NCBI RefSeq assembly: GCF_013409985.1 | Contig: NZ_JACCBY010000007.1 | Location: 62,001-126,000 of the forward strand | Direction: 5' to 3' | DNA from: Sphingomonas melonis | GTDB taxonomy: Bacteria; Pseudomonadota; Alphaproteobacteria; Sphingomonadales; Sphingomonadaceae | Length of the DNA stretch: 64,000 bases | Shown here: positions 8,267 through 18,667 of the stretch, piece after piece | How the letters are laid out: every line of letters begins with the position of its first letter | How positions within the stretch are numbered: the stretch's first letter is position 1 | Notes under the pieces: model-generated | What the model saw: only the letters and a program-made list of their open reading frames with translations | What the model was told of the DNA's origin: nothing | The model's database searches: none | Made by a program: the position numbers and the translations under genes

Positions 8267-8947
8267 ATGACTCTCAACCTGCTCCTGGTCGAGGATGATG
8301 CCGCGTATGCCGAGGCGCTGGCCGAGGAACTGCGCGCGATCGGCCATGCCACCGCGATCGCCGGCGACGGCCGCCAGGCGCTCACCGCAATGAACGAGGC
8401 GGCCTATGATGCGGTGATCCTCGACCGGATGATGCCGCGGCTCGACGGCATGTCGGTGCTCCAGACCTTGCGGGCGGGCGGCATGACGCTGCCGGTGATC
8501 ATGCTGACCGCGCTGTCCGCGTCGCAGGACAAGGTCGAGGGGCTGGAGGCGGGGGCTGACGATTATGTCGTCAAGCCGGTCGCGGCGATGGAGCTGCACG
8601 CGCGGCTGACCGCGATCCTGCGTGGCCGCGGCTGGACGACGTCGAGCGCCGACACGCTGCAGGCGGGCGATATCGTCGTCAGCCCGACCAGCTTCCGCGC
8701 CTGGCGCAACGGCAAGCCGATCGATCTCGCCAAGCTGGAGCTCAAGCTGCTGGTCGAGCTGGTGCGCAACGCCGATGCGGTGCTGACCCGCGCGATGCTG
8801 ATCGAGCGGGTGTGGGGCTATGACTTCATGCCCGACACCAATATCGTCGACGTCCATATCCGCCGGCTGCGTCGCAAGCTGACCGAGGGCGGTGGCGACG
8901 ACCCGATCCAGACGTTGCGCGGCATCGGGTACATGATGCGCGGATGA
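8267..8947 (+). CDS. OmpR/PhoB-family response regulator
   Basis: A 226-residue two-domain transcription regulator. The receiver has the acidic pocket (LLLVEDD), phosphoacceptor Asp (VILDRMMPRLDG) and conserved Lys (ADDYVVKP). The winged-helix DNA-binding domain follows a short linker and ends with the typical RRKLTEG...QTLRGIGYMMRG. The ATG at 8267 was chosen because the receiver fold begins directly after it; a longer in-frame reading from 8189 adds unconserved residues. Its stop overlaps the histidine kinase ATG by four bases (ATGA), so the two form a coupled two-component system. The input signal is unknown. Confidence 0.93.
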   Translation: MTLNLLLVEDDAAYAEALAEELRAIGHATAIAGDGRQALTAMNEAAYDAVILDRMMPRLDGMSVLQTLRAGGMTLPVIMLTALSASQDKVEGLEAGADDYVVKPVAAMELHARLTAILRGRGWTTSSADTLQAGDIVVSPTSFRAWRNGKPIDLAKLELKLLVELVRNADAVLTRAMLIERVWGYDFMPDTNIVDVHIRRLRRKLTEGGGDDPIQTLRGIGYMMRG

Positions 8948-10311
8948 AGCCGAGCCTGCGTGCGCTCACCGTCGGATTCCTCGCGGCGTTCCTGCTCGCG
9001 ACGGCGGGCACCGGGCTGGCGACCTATCGATTGACGCTGGGGACGATCGATCGGCTGGTCGACCGGCGGATCGAGAACGTCAGCGCGCTGGTCGCCGCCG
9101 ACGGCGCGCGCGCCACCGCGCCGGTGCTGCTCGCGCGGATCGCGACGCTCGCGAGGCGGCGCGACACGGGCGATATCGGCTTCCAGCTCACCGATGCCGC
9201 CGGGCGGCGGCTTGGCGGCAACGTCACGCTGACGCGGCATTTCGCACCCGGCTATGCCGATGTGCGGCGGCGCGACCGCATCCAGGGCCTGTCGGCGGGG
9301 CGGGCGTTCACCCGGCCGGTCGGCAACGGGCTGACGCTGACCACGATCGCCGAGACCGAGCCGTTCGACGGCTATCGCGGCGCCCGGCGCTACATCTACC
9401 TGCTCGGCTATTCGCTGATCGTCGTGATCGTGCTGGGCGGGCTGGTCGCGTTCGGACGGACGATCGCGCGGCGCTTCGCCGAGACGCGACGGACGGTCGA
9501 TGCGATCATCGCCGGCGACATGCAGCAGCGTATCGCCGTGACCGGATCGGCCGACGAGTTCGACCGGCAGGCGCATGCCTTCAACCGCATGCTCGACCGG
9601 ATCGCCGAATTGATGGACGGGCTGCGCAACGTCTCCAACGACGTCGCGCACGACCTGCGGACGCCGCTCGCACGGCTGCGCAGCCGGCTGGCGACGATCG
9701 CGGCGCGCGCGGATGCGCGGACTCGCGACGAGGTCGAACAGGCGATCGGCGAATGCGATGCGATCCTCGCCATGGTCGGCGCGATGCTGCGCATCGCCGA
9801 GATCGAGAGCGGGCGGCGCACCGCGGGTTTCACGCGCGTCGACCTCGCCGCGCTGGTCGCCGAGATCGGCGAGGCGATGGCGCCGGTCGCCGAGGACAGC
9901 GGCCATGATCTGGTGGTCGCGGCGGGGGAGGCGGCGGCGATCACCGGCGATCCGCGGCTGATCGAACAGGCGCTGCTCAACGGGATCGAGAACGCGCTGC
10001 GGCATACGCCGGCGGGCACGCGGGTGACGCTTGGTGTGGCGGTGGCGGATGGTTGCGTCTGGGTGCGGATCGGCGACGACGGGCCGGGGATTCCGGCGGA
10101 TCAGCGGGAGCTGGCGCTACGGCGCTTCGGACGGCTGGAGGCGAGCCGCAATCGGCCGGGCCATGGCCTGGGCCTGCCGCTGATCGCCGCGATCATGCGG
10201 CTGCACGGCGGTGTGTTGCGATTGGAGGACGGCGAGCCCGGGCTGGTGCTCGGGCTCGCCTTTCCCCTTGGATCAGCCGATCAGAACTTGACCGACGCTT
10301 CGAGGCCGTAG
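8944..10311 (+). CDS. HAMP-domain sensor histidine kinase
   Basis: A 455-residue inner-membrane kinase, partner of the preceding regulator. It has one N-terminal helix (about residues 7-27), a periplasmic sensor loop of about 120 residues, a second helix (about 151-171), a HAMP linker, the H-box (VSNDVAHDLRTPLARLRS) and an ATPase domain with an N-box (IENALRHTP), G1 (DDGPGIP) and G2 (GHGLGLPL). The short divergent sensor loop resembles QseC/PhoQ-like kinases but gives no ligand. The last 31 bases overlap, in convergent orientation, the end of the TonB receptor gene, so the C-terminal dozen residues (after LAFPLG) may be a read-on with no function. Confidence 0.92.
   Translation: MKPSLRALTVGFLAAFLLATAGTGLATYRLTLGTIDRLVDRRIENVSALVAADGARATAPVLLARIATLARRRDTGDIGFQLTDAAGRRLGGNVTLTRHFAPGYADVRRRDRIQGLSAGRAFTRPVGNGLTLTTIAETEPFDGYRGARRYIYLLGYSLIVVIVLGGLVAFGRTIARRFAETRRTVDAIIAGDMQQRIAVTGSADEFDRQAHAFNRMLDRIAELMDGLRNVSNDVAHDLRTPLARLRSRLATIAARADARTRDEVEQAIGECDAILAMVGAMLRIAEIESGRRTAGFTRVDLAALVAEIGEAMAPVAEDSGHDLVVAAGEAAAITGDPRLIEQALLNGIENALRHTPAGTRVTLGVAVADGCVWVRIGDDGPGIPADQRELALRRFGRLEASRNRPGHGLGLPLIAAIMRLHGGVLRLEDGEPGLVLGLAFPLGSADQNLTDASRP
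10231..10260. terminator. Possible hairpin terminator between convergent genes
   Basis: Perfect 10-bp arms (GGCGAGCCCG and CGGGCTCGCC) around a 10-base loop, followed on the plus strand by TTTCCCCTT. It lies in the last codons of the kinase gene and about 20 bases past the receptor stop on the minus strand, so it could end the receptor transcript or both. The U-tract is poor on either strand. Confidence 0.35.
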
Positions 10312-12788
10312 GTACGCGGCGCGTTGAAGTTGCCGTAATCGCCCAGCACGTCCTTGATGTCACCGGTGGTGGCACCGGGCGTCTTCGGCGCGGCGGGCAG
10401 GCTGTTCGACGGGTCGCGGCGGAAGACGTACTGCGTGTCGAACAGGTTGCGGACCCAGGCCGACACCGTCAGCTGGTTGGTGCCGAGGTTGATGTTCGAC
10501 AGCGCGACGCGGCCGTTGACGATGAACGAGGCATCGTTGTGGGTCGCGAACTGATCGAAGGCCTGCGTCGACTGCGCATAATTGCCGTCGATGTGGAACT
10601 TCAGATCCATGTCGTTGAGCGGCAGGGTATAGTCGATCGCCCCGTTGGCCGCGTTACGCGGCGTGAAGACGATGAAGAAGTCCTGATAGACGTTGGTCGA
10701 CGTGATCAGCACCGGCGGGATCTTGGTGTAGGTATAGGCATAGCCCGCGCTCAGCGTCAGGTGATCGACCGGCTGCACGGTCAGGTCCGCCTCGATCCCG
10801 CGGATCTTGGTGATGCCGTCGGCGTTGATCGTCACGAGATTGTTGAAGTTGCCGGTCGCGGTCGACTGGATCGAGCTGATGTCGACCTGGCTGTTCTTGC
10901 GGTCCATGATGTAGCCGGCAAGGTTGAACCGCGCGCGGTGATCCCAGAAGTCCGACTTCAGCCCGATCTCGTAGGACTTCACGTCCTCCGGATCGAACGG
11001 CAGATAGTTGGCCGTGCGCGAGCTGGCACCGCCGGCGCGATAGCCGGTGGCGTATTTCGCATAGAGGTGGACGTTATCGCTCGCGTCGAACGCCAGCGTC
11101 GCCATCGGGTTGAACCGCTTCCAGACGCGGTCGAGCGGCTGGTAGCCGTTGGCGCGCGCGGCGGCGGTGTTGGTGTCGTAATTGATGTTGCGCGAGAAGT
11201 GCAGGACGCCCTGCTTCTCGTCGCGCGTGTAGCGGCCGCCGACCGTCAGATGGACGGCATCGGTCGCGTTCCACGTGACCTGGCCATAACCGGCATAGCT
11301 CTTCGACCAGACTTCCGAGGCGCGGTCGATCGAGCGGCAGCCGGGCTGCGAACCGAAGCCGCCCGAGCCGGTGCAGGGATCGAGGATGGTCACACCGGTA
11401 AGCGCCGTGCCGTTGGACACGAAGGCATTCGAGTTCGGCGTCGCGGCGTCGTCGCTGACATGCTCGTTGAAATAATAGAGGCCGGCGACGTAATCGAGCT
11501 GGCCAACCGTACCAACTGCCTGGAATTCCTGGCTGAACTGGTGCTGGTAAAGGTCGGCGAGGCTGTAGCGGCTGAAGTTGCACGCGCTTCCGGTGCAGTT
11601 CGGCGCCACCACGGGCACGCGATGCGCGCCGCCGCTATTGTCCCACTGGGTCGAACTGACGCCACGCCATGCGGTGATCGAGCGCAGCTCGATCTCGGGA
11701 GCGACGTTCCAACGGATGTTCGAGGTGAAGCCGTGCGTCTTGTCGATGCTCGGCTGCTGCGGCACGCCGATGTCGGCGGTCTTCATCCGGCTGGTGCCGT
11801 TGACGATCACCTGCGGCGGCAGCGGCTTCACCGTGCCGGTAAGGCTGCTGAAGTTCGTACCGGGCAGGAAGCACTTGGGCGACGCGGCCTGCGTGCCGGC
11901 GACGCAGCCGTTCGGATTGTAGTTCAGCAGCTGGCTGTAGAACGGGCTGTTGGCGTCATAGCCGTTGTCGTAGCTGAAGTCGGCGGTCATGCCCTCGATC
12001 GGCTTGATCCGGGCGGTCGCCTTGAAGCCGCGGCGGTCGAAATAATTCCATCCGGTCTGCCCGGCGAGCGGGTTCTTGGTGGTCGGACCCTGATACTGGA
12101 CGACGCCGTCGAGCTTCAGGCTGACGCCATAGGTTTCCGGCAGGTCGAGGCGCAGCGCGCCGTTGTAGCCGCCGTAATTGGCGATGCCGGCGGTGGCGCT
12201 GCCGCCGAACTTGCCGCTCGGCCCCTTGGTGACGATGCTGAGCGCGCCGCCTTCGGTGTTGCGGCCGAACAGCGTGCCCTGCGGACCCTTGAGCACCTCG
12301 ATCCGGTCGATGTCGAACAAGGCGGCGTTGAGGCCGTGCTGGCGGCCGAGATAGACCCCGTCGATATAGATGCCGACACCCTGTTCGCGCGCGGGCTGGT
12401 TGGCGTCCAGCGGCACGATGCCGCGGATGCCGATCGTCAGCGCGGTCTGTCGCGCTTCGAACGTGGCGACCCGCAGCGAGGGCACAGCGCCGTCGGCGAG
12501 GTCGTAGAGGCTCTGGACGTGCCGGTCGACCAGCGAGGTCGCGGTCAGCACGTTCATCGAGATCGGCGTCTTCTGGAGGTTGGTCTCGCGCTTGGTCGCG
12601 GTCACCACGATGTCCTGCAGCTGGCTGCCGCCGGTGTCGGGATCGTTTTCGGCGACGACCGACGGCGCCGCCGCGGCATCGCTCGTGGTGTCGGACTGCG
12701 TCTGTGCGAAGGCCGGAGTGGTACCGGCAAGCGCCAGCAGTGCAGCGCCAGCCAGCAGATACGCGCGGGCATGAGAAGAACCGGACAA
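10281..12788 (-). CDS. TonB-dependent outer-membrane receptor
   Basis: An 835-residue TonB-dependent receptor with a signal peptide (cleavage near AFAQ, residue 29), a TonB-box-like start of the plug (QDIVVTATKRETNLQ), plug motifs (IGIRGI; GVYLGRQHG; RIEVLKGPQGTLFGRNTEGGAL) and a barrel ending in a terminal Phe (GLEASVKF). This plug pattern is typical of the many Sphingomonadales receptors annotated as siderophore or carbohydrate receptors; the ligand is unknown. The start appears to be TTG at 12788, which has a strong AGGGGGA site six to seven bases upstream. There is no adjacent FecI/FecR pair or Fur box, so iron regulation is not indicated. Confidence 0.9.
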   Translation of the reverse strand: MSGSSHARAYLLAGAALLALAGTTPAFAQTQSDTTSDAAAAPSVVAENDPDTGGSQLQDIVVTATKRETNLQKTPISMNVLTATSLVDRHVQSLYDLADGAVPSLRVATFEARQTALTIGIRGIVPLDANQPAREQGVGIYIDGVYLGRQHGLNAALFDIDRIEVLKGPQGTLFGRNTEGGALSIVTKGPSGKFGGSATAGIANYGGYNGALRLDLPETYGVSLKLDGVVQYQGPTTKNPLAGQTGWNYFDRRGFKATARIKPIEGMTADFSYDNGYDANSPFYSQLLNYNPNGCVAGTQAASPKCFLPGTNFSSLTGTVKPLPPQVIVNGTSRMKTADIGVPQQPSIDKTHGFTSNIRWNVAPEIELRSITAWRGVSSTQWDNSGGAHRVPVVAPNCTGSACNFSRYSLADLYQHQFSQEFQAVGTVGQLDYVAGLYYFNEHVSDDAATPNSNAFVSNGTALTGVTILDPCTGSGGFGSQPGCRSIDRASEVWSKSYAGYGQVTWNATDAVHLTVGGRYTRDEKQGVLHFSRNINYDTNTAAARANGYQPLDRVWKRFNPMATLAFDASDNVHLYAKYATGYRAGGASSRTANYLPFDPEDVKSYEIGLKSDFWDHRARFNLAGYIMDRKNSQVDISSIQSTATGNFNNLVTINADGITKIRGIEADLTVQPVDHLTLSAGYAYTYTKIPPVLITSTNVYQDFFIVFTPRNAANGAIDYTLPLNDMDLKFHIDGNYAQSTQAFDQFATHNDASFIVNGRVALSNINLGTNQLTVSAWVRNLFDTQYVFRRDPSNSLPAAPKTPGATTGDIKDVLGDYGNFNAPRTYGLEASVKF

Positions 12789-13226
12789 AGAACGTCCCCC
12801 TGATAGTGATTATGTGATGAGCCGCGCCCCTAGCGGCGGCGAAAGTACTCTCCGTGACTGTTCGGTGACGCCGATCGGCGCCGAAATGTCATTCTGAGTT
12901 CATCTTGATCGCGGGAGGCTCGGATGCTCTGCCACAAGACGATGATAATCTTGTGAAAGGCGGCGGATGCGCGAGGACTCCTTGCGCCCGCGCGGCGTCG
13001 GGCTGACCAGCACCAGGAGCGCTGTTCGGCGGGAGCGCGCGACCGGCGCCATGCGGCCCCGCCCGCGCGTCGTCCGCGCTGCCCGAAAACGCGCAACCCT
13101 ATGCGAATGCTATGCGGTTCCCGGAAAGCGATCTCGCTTTGCTACGCGCGCGCTGCCTAATCGCTCCGCCTGGGACGCGCCCCGCCGTCGATCATGACGG
13201 CCCGGCCGCGACCGAAAGGGTAAGTG
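12789..13226. other. Divergent intergenic region, 438 bp
   Basis: Lies between the TonB receptor and the TorF porin, which face away from each other, so it should hold both promoters. Apart from one perfect inverted repeat (12933-12955) and the two ribosome-binding sites at its ends I see no gene or RNA. Short open frames exist but have no ribosome-binding site or recognisable product. Confidence 0.5.
12933..12955. promoter_or_regulatory. Inverted repeat, candidate operator
   Basis: Perfect 7-bp arms CACAAGA and TCTTGTG separated by nine mostly AT bases (CGATGATAA). It sits in the AT-richest part of the divergent gap between the TonB receptor and the porin/kdp genes. It may bind a dimeric regulator; a weak hairpin is the alternative. 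No consensus that I know fits it exactly. Confidence 0.35.
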
Positions 13227-14084
13227 ATGATCGTTTATCGTTTATGCGGCGCCGCCCTGCTGTGCGCGATGCCGGCTTCCGCGTTCGCGCAATCCGCCGC
13301 GGGCGAGACCGCGCCGCCGCCGGCGGTCACCGTCTCGGGGTCGGTCGGGCTGGTGTCCGACTATCGGTTCCGCGGCGTGTCGCAGTCGGACAAGGACATG
13401 GCGGTCCAGGGCGGACTGACCATCGCGCACGACAGCGGCCTGTACGTCGGCACCTGGGCGTCGAACCTCGCCGGCTGGGGCACGTTCGGCGGCGCCAATA
13501 TGGAGCTGGACCTGATCGGCGGCTACAAGCACGCGCTTGGCCCCAATGCCACGCTCGACGTCGGGCTGACCTGGTACATGTATCCCGGCGGTGCGGCCAA
13601 GACCGACTTCGCCGAACCCTATGCCCGGCTGACCGGCACCGCCGGCCCGGCGACGCTGACCGCCAGCGTCGCCTATGCGCCCAAGCAGCAGGCGCTCGGC
13701 CGCTGGTATCGCACCGGCGCCGAGGCGGCGGCGGGCGTCTATAGCGATCGCGGCGACAAGAAGGACAATCTGTACCTCGCCGGCGACGGCGCCCTCGCGA
13801 TCGCCGGCACGCCGCTGACCGCGCGCGCCCATATCGGCCATAGCTGGGGCAATGACGGCCTCGGCCCCAACGCCACCAGCGTCACCCCGACCGGCGACTA
13901 TTGGGACTGGTCGCTCGGCGCCGACGCGCATTGGCGCAGCCTGACGCTCGGTGTGAGCTATGTCGACACCGACATCGGCCGCCGCGACGCCGCCTATCTC
14001 CAGCCGAGCTTCAGCCGCGGCCAGGACGGCCGCGGCAGCATCGCCGACGGCGCCTTCGTCGTCGGCCTCACCGCCGCCTTCTGA
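13227..14084 (+). CDS. TorF-family putative porin
   Basis: An outer-membrane beta-barrel protein of 285 residues with a signal peptide (cleavage near SAFAQ). Its mature part begins with the signature of TorF/CHP02001 porins (GSVGLVSDYRFRGVSQSDK) and ends with a terminal Phe (VVGLTAAF). The ATG at 13227 has an AAGGG site six bases upstream; a GTG three bases earlier is less well spaced. The role in the family is not established, though it is thought to be a channel. It stands 10 bases before a small peptide gene and the kdp genes, so it may be transcribed with the potassium system or share its promoter. Confidence 0.88.
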   Translation: MIVYRLCGAALLCAMPASAFAQSAAGETAPPPAVTVSGSVGLVSDYRFRGVSQSDKDMAVQGGLTIAHDSGLYVGTWASNLAGWGTFGGANMELDLIGGYKHALGPNATLDVGLTWYMYPGGAAKTDFAEPYARLTGTAGPATLTASVAYAPKQQALGRWYRTGAEAAAGVYSDRGDKKDNLYLAGDGALAIAGTPLTARAHIGHSWGNDGLGPNATSVTPTGDYWDWSLGADAHWRSLTLGVSYVDTDIGRRDAAYLQPSFSRGQDGRGSIADGAFVVGLTAAF

Positions 14085-14094
14085 GGACACTGCC

Positions 14095-14178
14095 ATGCAC
14101 GATTTGCTGTGGATCGCGATCATGATCGGGCTGGCGGCGGCGACGCTCGCCTATGCCCGGCTCTGCGATAATGCCTGA
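14095..14178 (+). CDS. Small membrane peptide upstream of kdpF
   Basis: A 27-codon open frame coding for a single hydrophobic helix (LLWIAIMIGLAAATLAYA) with a C-terminal RLCDNA tail. It has a well-placed GAGGA ribosome-binding site seven bases upstream and sits between the porin stop and kdpF. I recall similar tiny proteins ending in Y-x-R-x-CD-x-L ahead of kdpF in other bacteria, but I cannot verify this here. It could be an accessory Kdp subunit like KdpF, or an unused frame. Confidence 0.55.
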   Translation: MHDLLWIAIMIGLAAATLAYARLCDNA

Positions 14179-14193
14179 CCGGAGACGCATGCC

Positions 14194-14283
14194 ATGACGC
14201 TCGACCTGTGGCTGGCGGCGCTGACCGCGCTCGGCCTGCTCCTCTATCTCGTGGCGGTGCTGATCCGTCCCGAACGCTTCTAG
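14194..14283 (+). CDS. kdpF: Potassium-transporting ATPase subunit KdpF
   Basis: A 29-residue single-helix peptide (LAALTALGLLLYLVAVLIRP, ending ERF) directly upstream of kdpA, matching KdpF in size, position and the conserved Y-L...A-L-x-R-P-E-x-F ending. KdpF is known to stabilise the KdpABC complex in the inner membrane. The ATG at 14194 has a GGAGA site eight bases upstream; the TAG is 16 bases before the kdpA ATG. Confidence 0.88.
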   Translation: MTLDLWLAALTALGLLLYLVAVLIRPERF

Positions 14284-14299
14284 AAAGGAGCGCATTCCC

Positions 14300-16003
14300 A
14301 TGACTGTGCAGGGATGGATCCTGATCCTCGGCTTCGTCGGCATCCTGCTGGCGCTGACCAAGCCCGTCGGTATGTGGCTGTTCGCACTGTACGAAGGGCG
14401 GCGCACGCCGCTCCACACGGTGCTCGGCCCGGTCGAGACCGGTTTCTACAGGCTCGCCGGCATCGACCCGACCGCCGAACAGGGCTGGCGGCGCTACGCC
14501 GTCCACATGCTGATCTTCAACGTCGCATTGATGGTCTTCACCTATGCGGTGCTGCGGCTGCAGGGCGTGCTGCCCGGCAATCCGCAGGGGCTCGCCGGCC
14601 TGTCGCCCGACCTCGCCTTCAACACCGCGGTCAGCTTCACCACCAACACCAACTGGCAGAGCTATGGCGGCGAAGCGACCATGTCGAACCTCAGCCAGAT
14701 GCTCGGGCTGACGATCCACAATTTCCTGTCGGCGGCGACCGGGATCGCGCTCGCCTTCGCATTGTTCCGCGGCTTCGCGCGGCGCGAGGCGAAGGCGATC
14801 GGCAATTTCTGGGCGGATTGCACGCGCGTCACGCTGTACCTGCTGCTGCCGATCTGCGTCGTCTATACCGTCTTCCTGATCGCCAGCGGCGTGCCGCAGG
14901 CGCTTGCCGGCGTCGTCGACGTCACCACGCTGGAGGGCGCGAAACAGGCGCTGTTGCTCGGCCCGGTCGCCAGCCAGGAGGCGATCAAGATGCTCGGCAC
15001 CAACGGCGGCGGCTTCTTCAACGCCAATAGCGCGCATCCGTTCGAGAATCCGACCGCGCTGACCAACATGGTGGAGATGCTGTCGATCTTCCTGATCGGT
15101 TTCGGCCTGACCTGGACCTTCGGCAAGGCGGTCGGCAACACGCGCCAGGGCTGGGCGATCCTGTCGGCGATGGTGATCCTGTTCCTCGCCGGCGTGACGA
15201 TGACCTATTGGCAGGAGGCGGCGGGCAATCCCGTGCTCCATCACCTCGGCGTCGCCGGCGGCAATATGGAGGGCAAGGAGGTGCGCTTCGGCATCGCCGC
15301 CTCGTCGCTGTTCGCGGTGGTCACCACCGCCGCCTCGTGCGGTGCGGTCGACGCGATGCACGACAGCTTCACCGCATTGGGCGGGCTGGTGCCGATGTTC
15401 AACATGCAATTGGGCGAGGTCGTGATCGGCGGCGTCGGCGCCGGCATCTACGGCTTCCTGCTGTTCGCGATCCTTGCGGTGTTCGTCGCCGGGCTGATGG
15501 TCGGGCGCACCCCCGAATATGTCGGCAAGAAGATCGAGAGCCGCGAGGTCAAGCTCGCCGTGCTGGCGATCGCGGTACTGCCGCTGATGATCCTCGGCCT
15601 TACCGCCTTGTCGTCGGTCTTGGCGCAGGGGCTGGCGGGGCCGCTCAACAAGGGGCCGCACGGCTTCAGCGAGATCCTCTACGCCTTCACCAGCGCGGTC
15701 GGCAACAACGGCTCCGCCTTTGCCGGGCTGACCGCGAACACGCCCTATTACAACGGGCTGCTCGGGCTGGCGATGTGGGTGGGGCGGTTCTTCATCATCG
15801 TGCCGATGCTCGCCATCGCCGGCAGCCTCGCCGCCAAGAAGCATACGCCGGAAAGCGCCGGCTCGTTCCCGACCACCGGCGGCCTGTGGGTCGGCCTGCT
15901 CGTCGGCATCGTGCTGATCCTCGGCGGGCTCACCTTCCTGCCGGGCCTCGCGCTCGGTCCCATCGCGGATCATCTCGCCATGATCCACGGCCAACTCTCC
16001 TAA
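14300..16003 (+). CDS. kdpA: Potassium-transporting ATPase subunit KdpA
   Basis: The 567-residue channel-like subunit that binds and conducts K+ in the KdpFABC pump. It is an inner-membrane protein with about ten helices. Four selectivity-filter-like loops are visible: TNTNWQSYGGE, GTNGGGFFNANSAHPFENPT, the CGAVDAMHDSFTALGG loop and VGNNGSAFAGL. Length matches the E. coli protein. The ATG at 14300 has an AAGGAG site nine bases upstream. The gene ends 12 bases before kdpB in a kdpFABCDE order, so subunits and sensor are made from one transcript. Confidence 0.97.
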   Translation: MTVQGWILILGFVGILLALTKPVGMWLFALYEGRRTPLHTVLGPVETGFYRLAGIDPTAEQGWRRYAVHMLIFNVALMVFTYAVLRLQGVLPGNPQGLAGLSPDLAFNTAVSFTTNTNWQSYGGEATMSNLSQMLGLTIHNFLSAATGIALAFALFRGFARREAKAIGNFWADCTRVTLYLLLPICVVYTVFLIASGVPQALAGVVDVTTLEGAKQALLLGPVASQEAIKMLGTNGGGFFNANSAHPFENPTALTNMVEMLSIFLIGFGLTWTFGKAVGNTRQGWAILSAMVILFLAGVTMTYWQEAAGNPVLHHLGVAGGNMEGKEVRFGIAASSLFAVVTTAASCGAVDAMHDSFTALGGLVPMFNMQLGEVVIGGVGAGIYGFLLFAILAVFVAGLMVGRTPEYVGKKIESREVKLAVLAIAVLPLMILGLTALSSVLAQGLAGPLNKGPHGFSEILYAFTSAVGNNGSAFAGLTANTPYYNGLLGLAMWVGRFFIIVPMLAIAGSLAAKKHTPESAGSFPTTGGLWVGLLVGIVLILGGLTFLPGLALGPIADHLAMIHGQLS

Positions 16004-16015
16004 AAGGCGCCGCAC

Positions 16016-18052
<2,037 letters not shown>

Positions 18053-18065
18053 CACGCAACATCTG

Positions 18066-18087
18066 CCCCTCCCGCCGGCGGGAGGGG
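18066..18087. repeat. Perfect 22-bp palindrome in the kdpB-kdpC gap
   Basis: Two 11-base half sites (CCCCTCCCGCC and its complement) meet with no spacer, giving a fully self-complementary 22-mer. It belongs by composition to the CCCTCC-type palindromes found in several other gaps of the window. Its position inside an operon, just before the kdpC ribosome-binding site (GGGGGAAAGG), could affect mRNA stability or termination. Confidence 0.6.
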
Positions 18088-18100
18088 GAAAGGACCGACG

Positions 18101-18667
18101 ATGACTTCCGATTTTACTTCCGCGCTGCGTCCGGCGTTCGTGCTGACGATCCTGTTCGCAGCCTTGCTCGGGATCGGCTATCCCCTTGCGATGACCGGCA
18201 TCGGACAAACGCTTTTCCCCGCCCAGGCCAATGGCAGCCTCGTCACCGCCGGCGGCAAGGTGATCGGCTCGACCGTGGTCGGGCAGGCATTCGTCAGCGA
18301 CCGCTATTTCCAGACGCGGCCCTCGGCGGCGGGCAAGGGCTATGACGGGCTTGCCTCGTCGGGGTCGAACCTCGGCCCCGCGAGCAAGGCGCTGGTCGAT
18401 CGCGTCACCCCCGATGTGGCGAAGCGCCGCGGCGAGGGCGTGAGCGGGCCGCTGCCTGCCGATCTCGTCACCGCCAGCGGCTCCGGCCTCGACCCCGACC
18501 TGTCGCCCGCCGCCGCGCTGGCGCAGGTGTCGCGGGTCGCGCGGGTCCGCGGCCTGTCGGTCGACGCGGTGCGGGCGCTGGTCGAACGACAGGTGGAGGA
18601 TTCGCCGTTCGGCGATCCGCACGTCAACGTGCTCGCGCTCAACCGGGCGCTCGACGTGGGCCGTTGA
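18101..18667 (+). CDS. kdpC: Potassium-transporting ATPase subunit KdpC
   Basis: A 188-residue subunit with one N-terminal membrane helix (VLTILFAALLGIGYPLAMTG) and a periplasmic domain holding the family motifs GSTVVGQAF, YFQTRPSAA and SSGSNLGP. KdpC is needed for assembly and may help K+ binding. Length is normal. The ATG at 18101 has an AAAGGA site. Its TGA lies within the TTG start of kdpD (TTGA), coupling the pump to its sensor. Confidence 0.95.
   Translation: MTSDFTSALRPAFVLTILFAALLGIGYPLAMTGIGQTLFPAQANGSLVTAGGKVIGSTVVGQAFVSDRYFQTRPSAAGKGYDGLASSGSNLGPASKALVDRVTPDVAKRRGEGVSGPLPADLVTASGSGLDPDLSPAAALAQVSRVARVRGLSVDAVRALVERQVEDSPFGDPHVNVLALNRALDVGR

Noticed and set aside
8944..10311. Reading the preceding two-component pair as PhoPQ or QseBC
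   Set aside because: Domain order fits either, but no diagnostic residues or neighbours support a named system.
12967..13197. Short frames in the TonB receptor-porin gap
   Set aside because: Arg-rich, no ribosome-binding site, no similarity to any family I know; probably chance in GC-rich DNA.
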